Assembly: GCF_003586305.1 (NCBI RefSeq)
Contig: NZ_KZ987400.1
Location: 468,635 to 532,634 of the forward strand
Direction: 5' to 3'
DNA from: Cognatilysobacter tabacisoli
Lineage (GTDB): Bacteria > Pseudomonadota > Gammaproteobacteria > Xanthomonadales > Xanthomonadaceae
DNA: 64,000 nucleotides
Shown here: positions 21,056 to 31,943 of the stretch, one piece after another
Position numbering within the stretch: the first letter of the stretch is position 1
Layout of the letters: every line of letters begins with the position of its first letter
Notes under the pieces: model-generated
What the model was told of the DNA's origin: nothing
Database searches by the model: none
Seen by the model: only the letters and a program-made list of their open reading frames with translations
Translations under genes and position numbers: made by a program

Positions 21056-23749
21056 ATGCGAAGCACCTTCCCGATGCGCGAGTGGCCGGCGCTGGCCGCG
21101 GTCCTGCTGGCCGTTGCCGCCGGCGCCGGCTGCGTCAGCGCTCCCAGCGCGCCCGCAGCGCCGAGCGCGCCGCCTGACGCCGACGCCGCCGCGGCCGGCC
21201 CGCTGCACGTGCCGTCGCCGGACTGGCGCGACCAGGTCATCTACTTCGTGATGACCGACCGCTTCGCCGACGGCGACCGGTCCAACAACGACCAGGGCGC
21301 GGGCGAATACGATCCGGCCGACAACGCGCGCTGGAGCGGCGGCGACCTGCGCGGCATCGCCCAGCGCCTCGACTACATCCGCGGCCTCGGCGCGACCGCG
21401 GTGTGGGTGACGCCGCCGGTCGCGAACCAGTGGTGGAACCCGCGCACGCGCTACGGCGGCTACCACGGCTACTGGGCGGTCGACTTCAAGGCGGTCGACG
21501 CGCACTACGGCACGCTCGACGACTACCGCGCGCTGTCGCGCGCACTGCACGGCGCCGGCATGTACCTGGTGCAGGACGTGGTGGTGAACCACACCGCGAA
21601 CTTCTTCGAGTACGACGCCGGCCACGACCCCGCCGACCCGACCCGCGGCTACGCGCGCCACGCCGACACGCAGGGCCGCTCGGCGCCGGTGCAGCCGCCG
21701 TTCGATCGCAACGACCCGCGCGATCCCGACGACCGCGCCGCCGGCATCTACCACTGGACGCCGACGATCCGCGATTTCGGCGATCGCACGCAGGAGCTGA
21801 CCTGGCAGCTGGCCGGCCTCGACGACCTCGCCACCGACAACCCCGCCGTGCGCCGCGCGCTGCGCGACGCCTATGGCTTCTGGATCCGCGAGGCCGGCGT
21901 CGATGCGTTCCGCGTCGACACCGCGTATTACGTCACGCCGGAGTACTTCACCGACTTCCTGCACTCCGACGACCCCGCCGCGCCCGGCATCGCCAAGGTG
22001 GCCGCCGCCACAGGGCGCCGCGACTTCCACGTGTTCGGCGAAGGCTTCGGCATCGACCGCGCCTACGACGACGCGCAGGCGCGCAAGATCGACGCATATA
22101 TGCGCGCGCCCGGCGCGCCGTCCGGTACGCCGCCGGCGTACCTGCCGGGGATGATCAACTTCCCGCTGCACGGCACGCTGCTGGACGTGTTCGCGCGCGG
22201 CCACGCGAGCGCCGAGCTCGGCCACCGCATCGAATCGATGATGAAGGTGCACGCCGATCCGTGGCGGATGCCGACGTTCGTCGACAACCACGACGTCGAC
22301 CGCTTCCTCGCCAGCGGCGACGAGGCGGGGCTGAAGCAGGCGCTGCTGGCGATGCTGACGCTGCCGGGCATCCCGACCATCTACTACGGCACCGAGCAGG
22401 GGCTGCGCGAGCAGCGCGCGGCGCTGTTCGCCGGCGGCGTCGGCAGCGGCGGGCGCGACCGCTACGACACCGGCGCGCCGCTGTACCGCTACCTGCAGCG
22501 CGCGATCGCGCTGCGCCGCTCGAACCCGGTGTTCTCGCGCGGCACGCCGACGGTGATCGGCAGCAACGCCGCCGCGCCCGGTGCATTGGCATACCGGATG
22601 GACCACGGCGACGCGCGCGCGATCGTCGCGTTCAACAGCGCGCCGCGCGCGAGCCTGATGGACGGCGTCGACACCGGCCTGCCGCCCGGCACGGTGCTGC
22701 GCGGCGTGTTTGCCATCCAAGACGACGACGCCGACGGCGCCGCGCCCGAGCTCGTCGTCGGCGACGACGGCCGGGTGACGCTGCCGCTCGCCGCGCGCGC
22801 GGGCTTCGTCTGGCTCGACACCGGCACCCGCCGCGTCGGCGCCGCGGCGACGGCCGCGCTGGCGATCGACGCCGGCGCCCCGGCGCGCGCCGGCGGCGAC
22901 TTCACCCTGCGCGGCAGCGCGCGCGGGGTCGACGCGTTCCGGCTGGTGGTCGACGGCAACCTCGACGACGCGATCACCGTCCGCCCCGGCCGCGACGGCC
23001 GCTGGCAGGCCACGGTCGACACGTCGGCGATCGTCGACGGCGACGCGCTGCACCGCGTCGTCGCCTGGGACCCGGGCACCGGCGCGCGCGCGACGGCGCA
23101 CGAGTTCCGGGTCGCGCGCGAATGGGCGCTGCTGGCCGACGTCGCCGACCCGGCCGGAGACGACGCCGGTCCGGCCGGCCGCTACGTCTACCCGACCGAT
23201 CCGGACTGGCAGGCGCGTCCGCTCGACCTGCGCCGCGTGCGCGTGTTCGGCGCCGGCGGCGCGCTGAAGGTCGAGATCACGACGAACCGGCGCATCGCCA
23301 CGTGGAACGGCGCCAACGGCTTCGACCACGTCGCGTACACGCTGTTCGTCGGGGTGCCCGGCCGCCCCGGCGGCGCGACGGTGATGCCGCTGCAGAACGG
23401 CACGCTGCCCGGCGGCATGCGCTGGCACGTGCGCGCCCGCGCCCACGGCTGGAGCAATGCGCTGTTCGCCAGCGACGGCGCCAGCGCCGCGGCGGAAGGC
23501 ACCGCGATCACGCCGGTCGCCGCGCTTGCGCTCGGTCCGGGCGAGCACACGGTGACGTTCACCGTGCCGGCGAGCGCGCTCGGCAAGCCCGCGTCGCTGT
23601 CGGGCGTGCAGCTGTTCGTCAACACCTGGGACTACGACGGCGGCTACCGCGGGCTGACGGCGACGCCCGGCGGCTACACCGTCGGCGGCGGCGACGGCCG
23701 CGTCGATCCGCTGTGGATGGACGACAGTGGCGTGATCACCCTGCCGTAG
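21056..23749 (+). CDS. Exported GH13 alpha-amylase with glucodextranase-type C-terminal module
   Basis: Exported alpha-glucan hydrolase of 897 residues. The N-terminus has a signal peptide ending in AAGAGC, an imperfect lipobox, so it may be a lipoprotein. The GH13 barrel starts near DQVIYFVMTDRFADGD and carries DVVVNH, the nucleophile Asp288 (DAFRVDTAYY), acid/base Glu329 (HVFGEGFG) and Asp413 (FVDNHDVDRF). After the C domain there is a region of about 200 residues (DPAGDDAGPAGRYVYPTD ... TWDYDGGYRGL) resembling the C-terminal module of glucodextranases, probably surface or carbohydrate binding. GAGGAG (21044-21049) fixes the ATG at 21056. It is divergent from the TonB receptor and shares an operator-like site with it. 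Confidence 0.9.
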   Translation: MRSTFPMREWPALAAVLLAVAAGAGCVSAPSAPAAPSAPPDADAAAAGPLHVPSPDWRDQVIYFVMTDRFADGDRSNNDQGAGEYDPADNARWSGGDLRGIAQRLDYIRGLGATAVWVTPPVANQWWNPRTRYGGYHGYWAVDFKAVDAHYGTLDDYRALSRALHGAGMYLVQDVVVNHTANFFEYDAGHDPADPTRGYARHADTQGRSAPVQPPFDRNDPRDPDDRAAGIYHWTPTIRDFGDRTQELTWQLAGLDDLATDNPAVRRALRDAYGFWIREAGVDAFRVDTAYYVTPEYFTDFLHSDDPAAPGIAKVAAATGRRDFHVFGEGFGIDRAYDDAQARKIDAYMRAPGAPSGTPPAYLPGMINFPLHGTLLDVFARGHASAELGHRIESMMKVHADPWRMPTFVDNHDVDRFLASGDEAGLKQALLAMLTLPGIPTIYYGTEQGLREQRAALFAGGVGSGGRDRYDTGAPLYRYLQRAIALRRSNPVFSRGTPTVIGSNAAAPGALAYRMDHGDARAIVAFNSAPRASLMDGVDTGLPPGTVLRGVFAIQDDDADGAAPELVVGDDGRVTLPLAARAGFVWLDTGTRRVGAAATAALAIDAGAPARAGGDFTLRGSARGVDAFRLVVDGNLDDAITVRPGRDGRWQATVDTSAIVDGDALHRVVAWDPGTGARATAHEFRVAREWALLADVADPAGDDAGPAGRYVYPTDPDWQARPLDLRRVRVFGAGGALKVEITTNRRIATWNGANGFDHVAYTLFVGVPGRPGGATVMPLQNGTLPGGMRWHVRARAHGWSNALFASDGASAAAEGTAITPVAALALGPGEHTVTFTVPASALGKPASLSGVQLFVNTWDYDGGYRGLTATPGGYTVGGGDGRVDPLWMDDSGVITLP

Positions 23750-23758
23750 CGGCGCGGC

Positions 23759-25624
23759 TCACCGTCCGCCGCCTTCGCGGCCGAACAGGAAGCGCAGCGG
23801 CGCGTCGAGGCGCGCCCGCCACGCCTGCTCGGTGTGCTCGGCGCCGTCGAAGCGGCGCGTGGTCCAGTTCTCGCCGTCGACGTAGCCGGCCGCGCGCAGG
23901 TAAGCGTCCATCCGCCGCTGGAACGGCGCGTAGCCGGCGTCGAGCGTCGCGGTGCCGTGGTCGAAGTACAGCCGGTGCGTGCGCGGGTCCGGCAGGTGGC
24001 GACCGAACCAGTCGACGGTGACGCCGTCGCCGATCGGCCAGTGCGTGGACAGCGCCGCGACCTTGCCGAACACCTGCGGGTACTGCGCGGCCGCGTACAG
24101 CGAGATCAACCCGCCCATGCTCGAGCCCATCACCGCGGTGTCGTCTCGCCCCGGGCGCGTGCGGTAGGTCGCATCGATGAACGGCTTGAGCTCCTCGACG
24201 AGGAAGCGCAGGTACGCGTCGGACTGCAGCTGCGCGGCCGGCACCGGCGCGATGCCAGGCACGCCCGTAGCCAGCAGGCCGCCGGCATCGACCACCGGCG
24301 CGCGCGGCATGTACTCGTCGAGCCGGCGCGGGGTGTTCGACACGCCGACGACGATCGCCAGCTCCATGTCACCGCCGGCGATCAGCCGCGTCATCCAGCC
24401 GTCGACGTCCCAGTCGGCGCCGGTCCACACCTGCGCCGGGTCGAACAGGTTCTGGCCGTCGTGCGCGTACAGCACCGGGTAGCGGCGAGTCGGGTCGTCG
24501 GCGTAGCCCGGCGGCAGCCACACGTCGACGGTGCGCGCGGCGACGTGGCGAGACGGCACGTCGTGCCAGCCCTCGACGGTGCCGGTCGCGTCGATCGCCG
24601 GCGCGCGCACCGCGTACGCCCACCGCAGGAACACCGGCAGCATCCGCGCCCACGTCGCCTGGTTGTGCTCGCCGCCGTCGAGCTCGTACAGCGCCAGGTC
24701 GGCGCGCGTCGGCCGCACCGCGTGGCTGGCGTTGACGGTGTAGCCGAGCTGGCGCAGCCCCTTGGCGCGCACGGTGTCGCCGGCGACGTCGCCGAGCACG
24801 AACTCGCGCACGTCGTCGAGCGCGTCGTTGATGCCGTCGCGGTCGCGGTCGTCGGTTTCCTCGGTGGTGCCGACGGCGACGAAGAGCCTCGGGCCGTTGG
24901 CCGGCGTGGCGCGCGCGAGCTGCCCGTGGGCCAGCCGGGTGCGCTGCGCGGCCTCGGGCGTGCTCGAGTCCGCCGGCAGCCACAGCGACGGCGAGAACGA
25001 GCCGACGCGCCCGAACACCTCGCGGTACTGCCAGCCGAGGTTGAACGCGTTGAGGCCACCGAGCGACCAGCCGAGCACGGCGCGCGCATCTGCGGTGGCG
25101 CGGGTGCGGTAGCGCGCGTCGATCGCCGGCACCAGCGTGGTCGCCACCCACTCGGAGTAGGCGTGCGCATGGGTGCCGACGGCACCGTGCCGGGTGTTGG
25201 CGACGAGGCTGCGCGCGGCCGCGCGATCCGACAGGCCGTAGGCGCCGAGCCGGTCGGCCGGCATGTCGATCGCGACGACGATCGGCGCGCGGATCGTGCC
25301 GTCGCGGGCGAGCCGGTCGAGCGTGTCCGCGAGCGCGACGGCGTCGCGGTCCTGCCCGTCGTTGACGTACAGCGTCGCGTGGCGCGCGTCGCCGGCGGCG
25401 TAACCGGGCGGCAGCAGCACGGTCGCGGTCATGCCGTCCGGCGCGAACGCGGTCGCCGGGAACGCGATCGACTCGGCCGTGTAGGTCGCGGTCGGGGACG
25501 CGGCGGGCATCGCGCCGGGCGCGGGCGCGTCGGACGGCGCGACGTGCGCGCAGCCGGCGAGCAGCGCGGCGAACGCGGCCACGCAGGCGGACGACAGCAG
25601 GGAACGGCGGGGAGCGGCGTGCAT
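23759..25624 (-). CDS. Lipoprotein with two fused esterase (esterase-D-like) domains
   Basis: Envelope lipoprotein of 621 residues with lipobox LLAGC (Cys25). Two alpha/beta-hydrolase domains of the putative-esterase (enterochelin esterase/S-formylglutathione hydrolase-like) family are joined in tandem. Domain 1 (about 45-340) has nucleophile motif GWSLGG (Ser187) and a histidine region GGEHNQATW. Domain 2 (about 345-615) has GSSMGG (Ser502), YAHDGQNLFDP and EHTEQAW. Domain 1 also contains DRDRDGINDALDD, a D-x-D-x-DG calcium-loop-like insertion. Both nucleophiles are intact. The gene lies head-on with the amylase and 28 nt downstream of the pullulanase on the same strand, so it belongs to the starch locus. 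The substrate is unknown; removal of acyl groups from glucans is a guess. Confidence 0.78.
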   Translation of the reverse strand: MHAAPRRSLLSSACVAAFAALLAGCAHVAPSDAPAPGAMPAASPTATYTAESIAFPATAFAPDGMTATVLLPPGYAAGDARHATLYVNDGQDRDAVALADTLDRLARDGTIRAPIVVAIDMPADRLGAYGLSDRAAARSLVANTRHGAVGTHAHAYSEWVATTLVPAIDARYRTRATADARAVLGWSLGGLNAFNLGWQYREVFGRVGSFSPSLWLPADSSTPEAAQRTRLAHGQLARATPANGPRLFVAVGTTEETDDRDRDGINDALDDVREFVLGDVAGDTVRAKGLRQLGYTVNASHAVRPTRADLALYELDGGEHNQATWARMLPVFLRWAYAVRAPAIDATGTVEGWHDVPSRHVAARTVDVWLPPGYADDPTRRYPVLYAHDGQNLFDPAQVWTGADWDVDGWMTRLIAGGDMELAIVVGVSNTPRRLDEYMPRAPVVDAGGLLATGVPGIAPVPAAQLQSDAYLRFLVEELKPFIDATYRTRPGRDDTAVMGSSMGGLISLYAAAQYPQVFGKVAALSTHWPIGDGVTVDWFGRHLPDPRTHRLYFDHGTATLDAGYAPFQRRMDAYLRAAGYVDGENWTTRRFDGAEHTEQAWRARLDAPLRFLFGREGGGR

Positions 25625-25652
25625 GGCGGGTCTCGATGGGAATGGGGCAGGG

Positions 25653-28529
25653 CTACTCGACGACGAACACCACCGCGGTGCGCGCCGGCACGGTCAGCCG
25701 GCCGTCGCGCCGCGACCAGCGCGCGTCGCGCGCGCGCCGGTCGGCGGCGTCGCGCGCGCGGTGCACCGGGTGCAGCACGAAGCGCACGCCCGCGTGCTCG
25801 GGCAGCGCCAGCGTCTGTGCGCTCGGCGCGACGTTGATCGCGTACAGCACCTGGACGAATCGGGCGTCGTCGAGGCCTTTGCCGTCGAGTTGGCCGACGA
25901 CGACGGCCGGGTTCTGCGCCGCGCCGCTGTTCGGGAACGTCAACCGCCGCTGCACGTCGTCTGCCGTGCGCAGGCGGAACAGCGGCGTGCTCGCGCGGAT
26001 CCGCAGCAGGTCGTGGAACGCGTCGCGGGTGAACGCGATCTCGCGCGGCGAAGGCGCGATCAACGCGTCGCGCAGCAGCGGCCGCATGAGGTCCCAGTTC
26101 GCGCGGTTGTCCGACGCCGGCGGCAGGCCGGTGCCGAAGTGGTTGGTGGTGTAGGTCCAGTCGAGGCGGTTGAACCAGTCGCCGGAGTCGAAGCTGTTGC
26201 GGTCCAGCGACTTGCTGCGCAGCACCTCGACGCCGGCGTGCCAGTACGCGACACCCTGGCTGAAGGCGGTCGTCGCCAGCGCCAGCACCTGTACGCGCGC
26301 GCGGTCCTCGCGCGAGGTGTCGCGCGGCAGTTTGTAGGCGTTGAGGTCGAACAGGGTCTGGTTGTCGTGGTTCTCGACGTAGTTGACGACCTCGTCGGGC
26401 TGGCTCGCGTAGCCGGCCGGCTGGCCCTTGTAGTCGACCTGCGACGCCGGCTTGCGCACGCCGTCGGCGGCGGTGAACGCGTAGTCGCGCAGCGTGCCGG
26501 CGAGGCCGACGCGGACCAGGTCGGCGGCGTGGCGCAGGGCCTGCTCCGTGGCCGCGCTCTGCCGCACCGAGGGCGCGTTCGGCGCCAGGTGCAGGCCGTT
26601 GACCCAGCCCTGCGCGCTGACCAGCGCGTCGCCCGAGTCGGCCGGGCCGCCGCCGCGCACCGCGTCGCGCGCGCGGTCGCTGAAGGTGCCGATGCCGCTG
26701 CCGTTCAGAGACAGCTGCGAGGCCTGGACGAAGCGCTTGCCGTCGGCGACCTCGCCGAAGTTCCAGCCCTCGCCGATGAAGTGGATGCGCCGGCCGGCGG
26801 CGGCGTCGACGCGGCGCGAGATCGCCTCCATCGCCGCGCGCGGCTGGTGGCCCATCAGGTCGAAACGGAACGAGTCGATCCGGTGCGCGGTCGCCCACAG
26901 CACGATCGAGTCGGCCATCAGCCGCGCCATCATCCGGTGTTCGGTCGCGGTGTTGTCGCAGCAGGTCGATCGCTCGACCGTGCCGCTGGCGTCGAGGCGG
27001 TGGTAGTAGCCCGGCACGATCCGGTCGAGCACCGCGCGCGGCTCCTGGCCCGATGTGGTCATGTGGTTGTAGACGACGTCCATGCCAACGCGCAGGCCCT
27101 CGCGGTGCAGCGCCTGCACCATCGAGCGCAGTTCGCGGATGCGCACCGCGCCGTCCATCGCGTCGCTGGCGTAGCTGCCCTCGGGCGCGTTGAAGTGGTA
27201 CGGGTCGTAGCCCCAGTTGAAGCAGTCGCGCGCGGCCACCGCCATCACCGCGGCCTGCTGCGCGTCGCTGTCGGGCGCGGCGTCGGGCACGGTCGGGGTG
27301 GCGCAGCCGATCTCAGGGATCGTCGCCAGGTCGAACACCGGCAGCAGGTGCACGTCGGTCAGCCCGGCCGCGCGCAGCGCGCGCAGGTGGCGCATGCCGT
27401 TCGAGTCGCGCTGCGTGAACGCGAGGTACTTGCCGCGGTGCGGTGCCGGCACGCTGGCATCGTCGCGGGAGAAATCGCGCACGTGCAGCTCGTAGATGCT
27501 CATGTCGACCTGCGCGGCGAGCGGCGCGGGCCGCGGCGTGGCGTCCCAGCCGTCGGGCTTCAGCGCCGGGTCGTCGAGGTCGGCGATCAGGGTGCGCTTC
27601 GAGTCGGCCGACAGGCTGACCGCGTACGGGTCGGTCGCGCGGTTGCGGACGACGCCGACGCCGCGCACGAACACGTCGACGAGGTAGGTGTAGTAGGCGC
27701 CGCGGCGGTCGCCGGGCAGCGTCGTCGTCCAGGTGCCGCTGGCGTCGTCGCGCGTCAGCGGCAGCGCCTGCGTTGCCGGGGACTGCGGGCCGTCGTACGT
27801 GCACAGCGCCACCGACTGCGCCGTCGGCGCCCACAGCGCGATGCGGGTGCCATCGGCGCGCGGCGTCGCGCCGAGCGCCGGCGCGGACTCCGCGGCGGCG
27901 TAGCGGTCGTCGAGCGCGCCCGGGTGCTGCACGTACGTCGCATCGACGACGCGGCCGCGCGCGTCCTCGCGCACCAGCAGCAGCTGACCGCGCAGCAGCG
28001 CGTCGATGCGATCGGTCTGCGCGGACGGCAGGGCGGCGTCGACGCCCGGCGCGACGAAGCCGAAGCGCGCGGCGACCGCGGGCGGCAGCGCGTCGGTGGG
28101 CGTCTCGAGCGCGATGGCGCCGTCGCCGCCGCGCACCGGGCGGCCGGCCTCGGCGCGCAGGATGCCGGCCGCGGCGTGGTGCAGTCGCAGGCGCTCCCCA
28201 TCGGCCAGCGCGACGCCGGGCCAGCGCAGCCGCGTGGCCGACAGCCAGACCGCGCGCGCGTCGGTGCCGGCATGCGCCACTGGCGCCAGCACGCGGGTCG
28301 GCTCGGCGGCGTCGCAGTCGGCGCTCGACGCGACGGGCCACGTCCCCTGTGGCGCGGCCATCGCGCCCGTGTTCAGTCCCGCCAGCAGCGCGCCAGCGGC
28401 GATGAATACGATTGCAGGTCGCGCCGCGCGCGGCCCCGGCGCCGACGCGTTGCGTCGCTGCGTCGCAGAATGCCGGGCGGCCGATGCGGTCGCATACTCG
28501 CCGCGGGCGAGGGAACGGGTGTCAGTCAT
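25653..28529 (-). CDS. Pullulanase-type alpha-1,6-glucosidase (GH13)
   Basis: Debranching enzyme cleaving alpha-1,6 bonds in pullulan or branched maltodextrins. The product has 958 residues. A hydrophobic signal segment ([20 protein letters not shown], about 40-59) follows an unusually long polar N-region of 38 residues. A CBM48-like domain ([15 protein letters not shown]) precedes the barrel with [18 protein letters not shown] (the pullulanase hallmark), DVVYNHMT, nucleophile Asp557 (FRFDLMGH), Glu587 ([10 protein letters not shown]) and Asp722 (VENHDN). ATG 28529 is the only conventional start before the signal segment. It overlaps the halogenase ATG on the other strand, and an operator-like site (28403-28416) falls inside this coding region. 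Longer in-frame extension upstream lies inside the halogenase and is rejected. Confidence 0.9.
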   Translation of the reverse strand: MTDTRSLARGEYATASAARHSATQRRNASAPGPRAARPAIVFIAAGALLAGLNTGAMAAPQGTWPVASSADCDAAEPTRVLAPVAHAGTDARAVWLSATRLRWPGVALADGERLRLHHAAAGILRAEAGRPVRGGDGAIALETPTDALPPAVAARFGFVAPGVDAALPSAQTDRIDALLRGQLLLVREDARGRVVDATYVQHPGALDDRYAAAESAPALGATPRADGTRIALWAPTAQSVALCTYDGPQSPATQALPLTRDDASGTWTTTLPGDRRGAYYTYLVDVFVRGVGVVRNRATDPYAVSLSADSKRTLIADLDDPALKPDGWDATPRPAPLAAQVDMSIYELHVRDFSRDDASVPAPHRGKYLAFTQRDSNGMRHLRALRAAGLTDVHLLPVFDLATIPEIGCATPTVPDAAPDSDAQQAAVMAVAARDCFNWGYDPYHFNAPEGSYASDAMDGAVRIRELRSMVQALHREGLRVGMDVVYNHMTTSGQEPRAVLDRIVPGYYHRLDASGTVERSTCCDNTATEHRMMARLMADSIVLWATAHRIDSFRFDLMGHQPRAAMEAISRRVDAAAGRRIHFIGEGWNFGEVADGKRFVQASQLSLNGSGIGTFSDRARDAVRGGGPADSGDALVSAQGWVNGLHLAPNAPSVRQSAATEQALRHAADLVRVGLAGTLRDYAFTAADGVRKPASQVDYKGQPAGYASQPDEVVNYVENHDNQTLFDLNAYKLPRDTSREDRARVQVLALATTAFSQGVAYWHAGVEVLRSKSLDRNSFDSGDWFNRLDWTYTTNHFGTGLPPASDNRANWDLMRPLLRDALIAPSPREIAFTRDAFHDLLRIRASTPLFRLRTADDVQRRLTFPNSGAAQNPAVVVGQLDGKGLDDARFVQVLYAINVAPSAQTLALPEHAGVRFVLHPVHRARDAADRRARDARWSRRDGRLTVPARTAVVFVVE
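28403..28416 (+). promoter_or_regulatory. LacI-type operator-like site upstream of the halogenase gene
   Basis: TGAATACGATTGCA; its reverse complement matches TGCAAWCGTATTCA exactly. It lies 111 nt upstream of the halogenase ATG and within the 5' coding part of the pullulanase. It is nearly identical over 20 bases (CGATGAATACGATTGCAGGT, one difference) to the site at 31808-31827. Confidence 0.65.
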
Positions 28530-30063
28530 GAGTGCAGTCCACGCGGGTTCGGGCCGGATAACGGAAGTGGTGATCGTCGGCGGCGGCACCGCCGGCTGGA
28601 TGACGGCCGCGGCGCTGTCGAAGGTGCTGTCGCGCGAGTACACCGTCCGCCTGATCGAATCGGAGGAGATCGGCATCGTCGGCGTCGGCGAGGCGACGAT
28701 CCCGATGATCAAGCTGTACAACCAGGCGCTGGAGCTCGACGAGGCCGACTTCGTCCGCCGCACCAAGGGCTCGTTCAAGCTCGGCATCGAGTTCCGCGAC
28801 TGGGGCCGCATCGGCGACTCGTACATCCACGGCTTCGGCAAGATCGGCCAGGACCTCGGCGTGGTGCCGTTCTACCACTACTGGCTGAAGATGCACGCGC
28901 TCGGCAAGGCCGGGCCGCTGGACGAGTACTCGATCAACACGATGGCCGCGCGCCACGGCAAGTTCATGCGCGCGGTCACCGACCGGCCGAACTCGCCGCT
29001 GGCCGACATCGCCTACGCGTACCACTTCGACGCCGGGCTGTACGCGCGCTTCCTGCGCGAGTACGCCGAAGCGCGCGGCGTGCAGCGGATCGAGGGCAAG
29101 GTCGTCGACGTGACCCTCGACGGCGAGAGCGGCGACGTCGCCTCGGTGACGATGGACGGCGGCCGGCAGGTGGCTGGCCAGCTGTTCATCGACTGCTCCG
29201 GCTTCCGCGGCCTGCTGATCGAGCAGGCGCTGAAGACCGGCTACGTCGACTGGACCCACTGGCTGCCGTGCGACCGCGCGATGGCCGTGCCGTGCGCGTC
29301 GACCGGCGAGATCACCCCGTACACCCGCTCGACCGCGCGCGAGGCCGGCTGGCAGTGGCGGATCCCGCTTCAGCACCGCATCGGCAACGGCTACGTGTAT
29401 TCCAGCCGGCACATCAGCGACGACGAAGCCGCCGCCAAGCTGCTGTCGCGGCTCGACGGCGAGGCGCTGGCCGACCCGCGCCCGCTGCGCTTCGTCACCG
29501 GCAAGCGCAAGCGCACGTGGAACCGAAACGTCGTCGCGATTGGTCTGTCCAGCGGCTTCATGGAGCCGCTGGAGTCGACCAGCATCCACCTGATCCAGGC
29601 GGCGATCGCGCGCCTGACCGCGTTCTTCCCGCACGCCGGTTTCGATCCGGCCGACATCGACGAGTTCAACGCGCACTCGGATTTCGAGGTCGAGAAGATC
29701 CGCGACTTCCTGATCCTCCACTACCACGCGACCGAGCGCAGCGACACGCCGTTCTGGGACTACGTGCGGACGATGGACGTGCCCGACACGCTCAAGCACC
29801 GCATGGCGCTGTGGAACGCGAACGGCCGCGTGTTCCGTGAGCACACCGAAATGTTCGCCGAGCCCAGCTGGGTGCAGGTGATGCACGGCCAGCGCATGGT
29901 GCCGGCCGGCTACCACGGCCTGGTCGACATCCACTCCGAAGAGAAGATCGCCGAGTACCTCGAGGGCATCCGCGGCGTGATCGGCAACTGCGTGCGCGCG
30001 ATGCCGACCCACGAGGCGTTCATCGCGCGGCACTGCGACTCCGAGCAGCGCGCGGCGGCCTAG
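28528..30063 (+). CDS. Flavin-dependent tryptophan-halogenase family protein
   Basis: FADH2-dependent halogenase homologue of 511 residues. Seen: [20 protein letters not shown] (FAD GxGxxG), GVGEATIP, Lys84 in GSFKLGIEF at the place of the catalytic lysine (PrnA Lys79), the halogenase-specific WQWRIP (W-x-W-x-I-P, residues 275-280) and GFMEPLEST with Glu346 at the conserved position. These are the diagnostic motifs, so true halogenation chemistry is possible. However, similar genes occur in many carbohydrate-linked TonB-receptor loci without a known role. No flavin reductase or natural-product cluster is nearby. An operator-like site upstream suggests control together with starch genes. Substrate unknown. 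Confidence 0.88.
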   Translation: MSAVHAGSGRITEVVIVGGGTAGWMTAAALSKVLSREYTVRLIESEEIGIVGVGEATIPMIKLYNQALELDEADFVRRTKGSFKLGIEFRDWGRIGDSYIHGFGKIGQDLGVVPFYHYWLKMHALGKAGPLDEYSINTMAARHGKFMRAVTDRPNSPLADIAYAYHFDAGLYARFLREYAEARGVQRIEGKVVDVTLDGESGDVASVTMDGGRQVAGQLFIDCSGFRGLLIEQALKTGYVDWTHWLPCDRAMAVPCASTGEITPYTRSTAREAGWQWRIPLQHRIGNGYVYSSRHISDDEAAAKLLSRLDGEALADPRPLRFVTGKRKRTWNRNVVAIGLSSGFMEPLESTSIHLIQAAIARLTAFFPHAGFDPADIDEFNAHSDFEVEKIRDFLILHYHATERSDTPFWDYVRTMDVPDTLKHRMALWNANGRVFREHTEMFAEPSWVQVMHGQRMVPAGYHGLVDIHSEEKIAEYLEGIRGVIGNCVRAMPTHEAFIARHCDSEQRAAA

Positions 30064-30091
30064 CCCGCCGGCGCCCGCCGCGCGCGGCCGC

Positions 30092-31708
<1,617 letters not shown>

Positions 31709-31787
31709 CCCGCACCACCGCATGAAAGAACGCACGCCCGCTCGGCGCACAGGGGCGCCACTATTCCACGCGCCGCGTCCGCGGGCA

Positions 31788-31802
31788 TGCCAACGTTTGG
31801 CA
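31788..31802. promoter_or_regulatory. Interrupted perfect palindrome in the divergent glucosidase/glycosidase promoter region
   Basis: TGCCAACGTTTGGCA: two exact 6-bp arms (TGCCAA/TTGGCA) around CGT. It looks like a dimer-binding operator of the LacI or a related family and lies 9 nt from the TGAATACGTTTGCA site, between the divergent genes starting at 31708 and 31944. Confidence 0.5.
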
Positions 31803-31810
31803 CGCGCCGA

Positions 31811-31824
31811 TGAATACGTTTGCA
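31811..31824 (+). promoter_or_regulatory. LacI-type operator-like site between alpha-glucosidase and six-hairpin glycosidase
   Basis: TGAATACGTTTGCA; its reverse complement TGCAAACGTATTCA fits the shared consensus exactly. It lies 103 nt from the glucosidase start and 120 nt from the six-hairpin glycosidase start. Confidence 0.65.
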
Positions 31825-31943
31825 GGTGAATTTGTGCGGGCGGGCGGCTGACTACCATGGCCGCGCAATGCGGTTTCGGCGGCCTGCACGGCTTGCGATT
31901 GCTGCAGTTGCAGCATCCCCGACCCCGCGGAGCGCCGCCCCCG

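Noticed and set aside
28530-28841. Upstream extension of the pullulanase frame beyond 28529
   Set aside because: It would be entirely inside the halogenase coding sequence on the other strand and adds no recognisable sequence before the signal segment.
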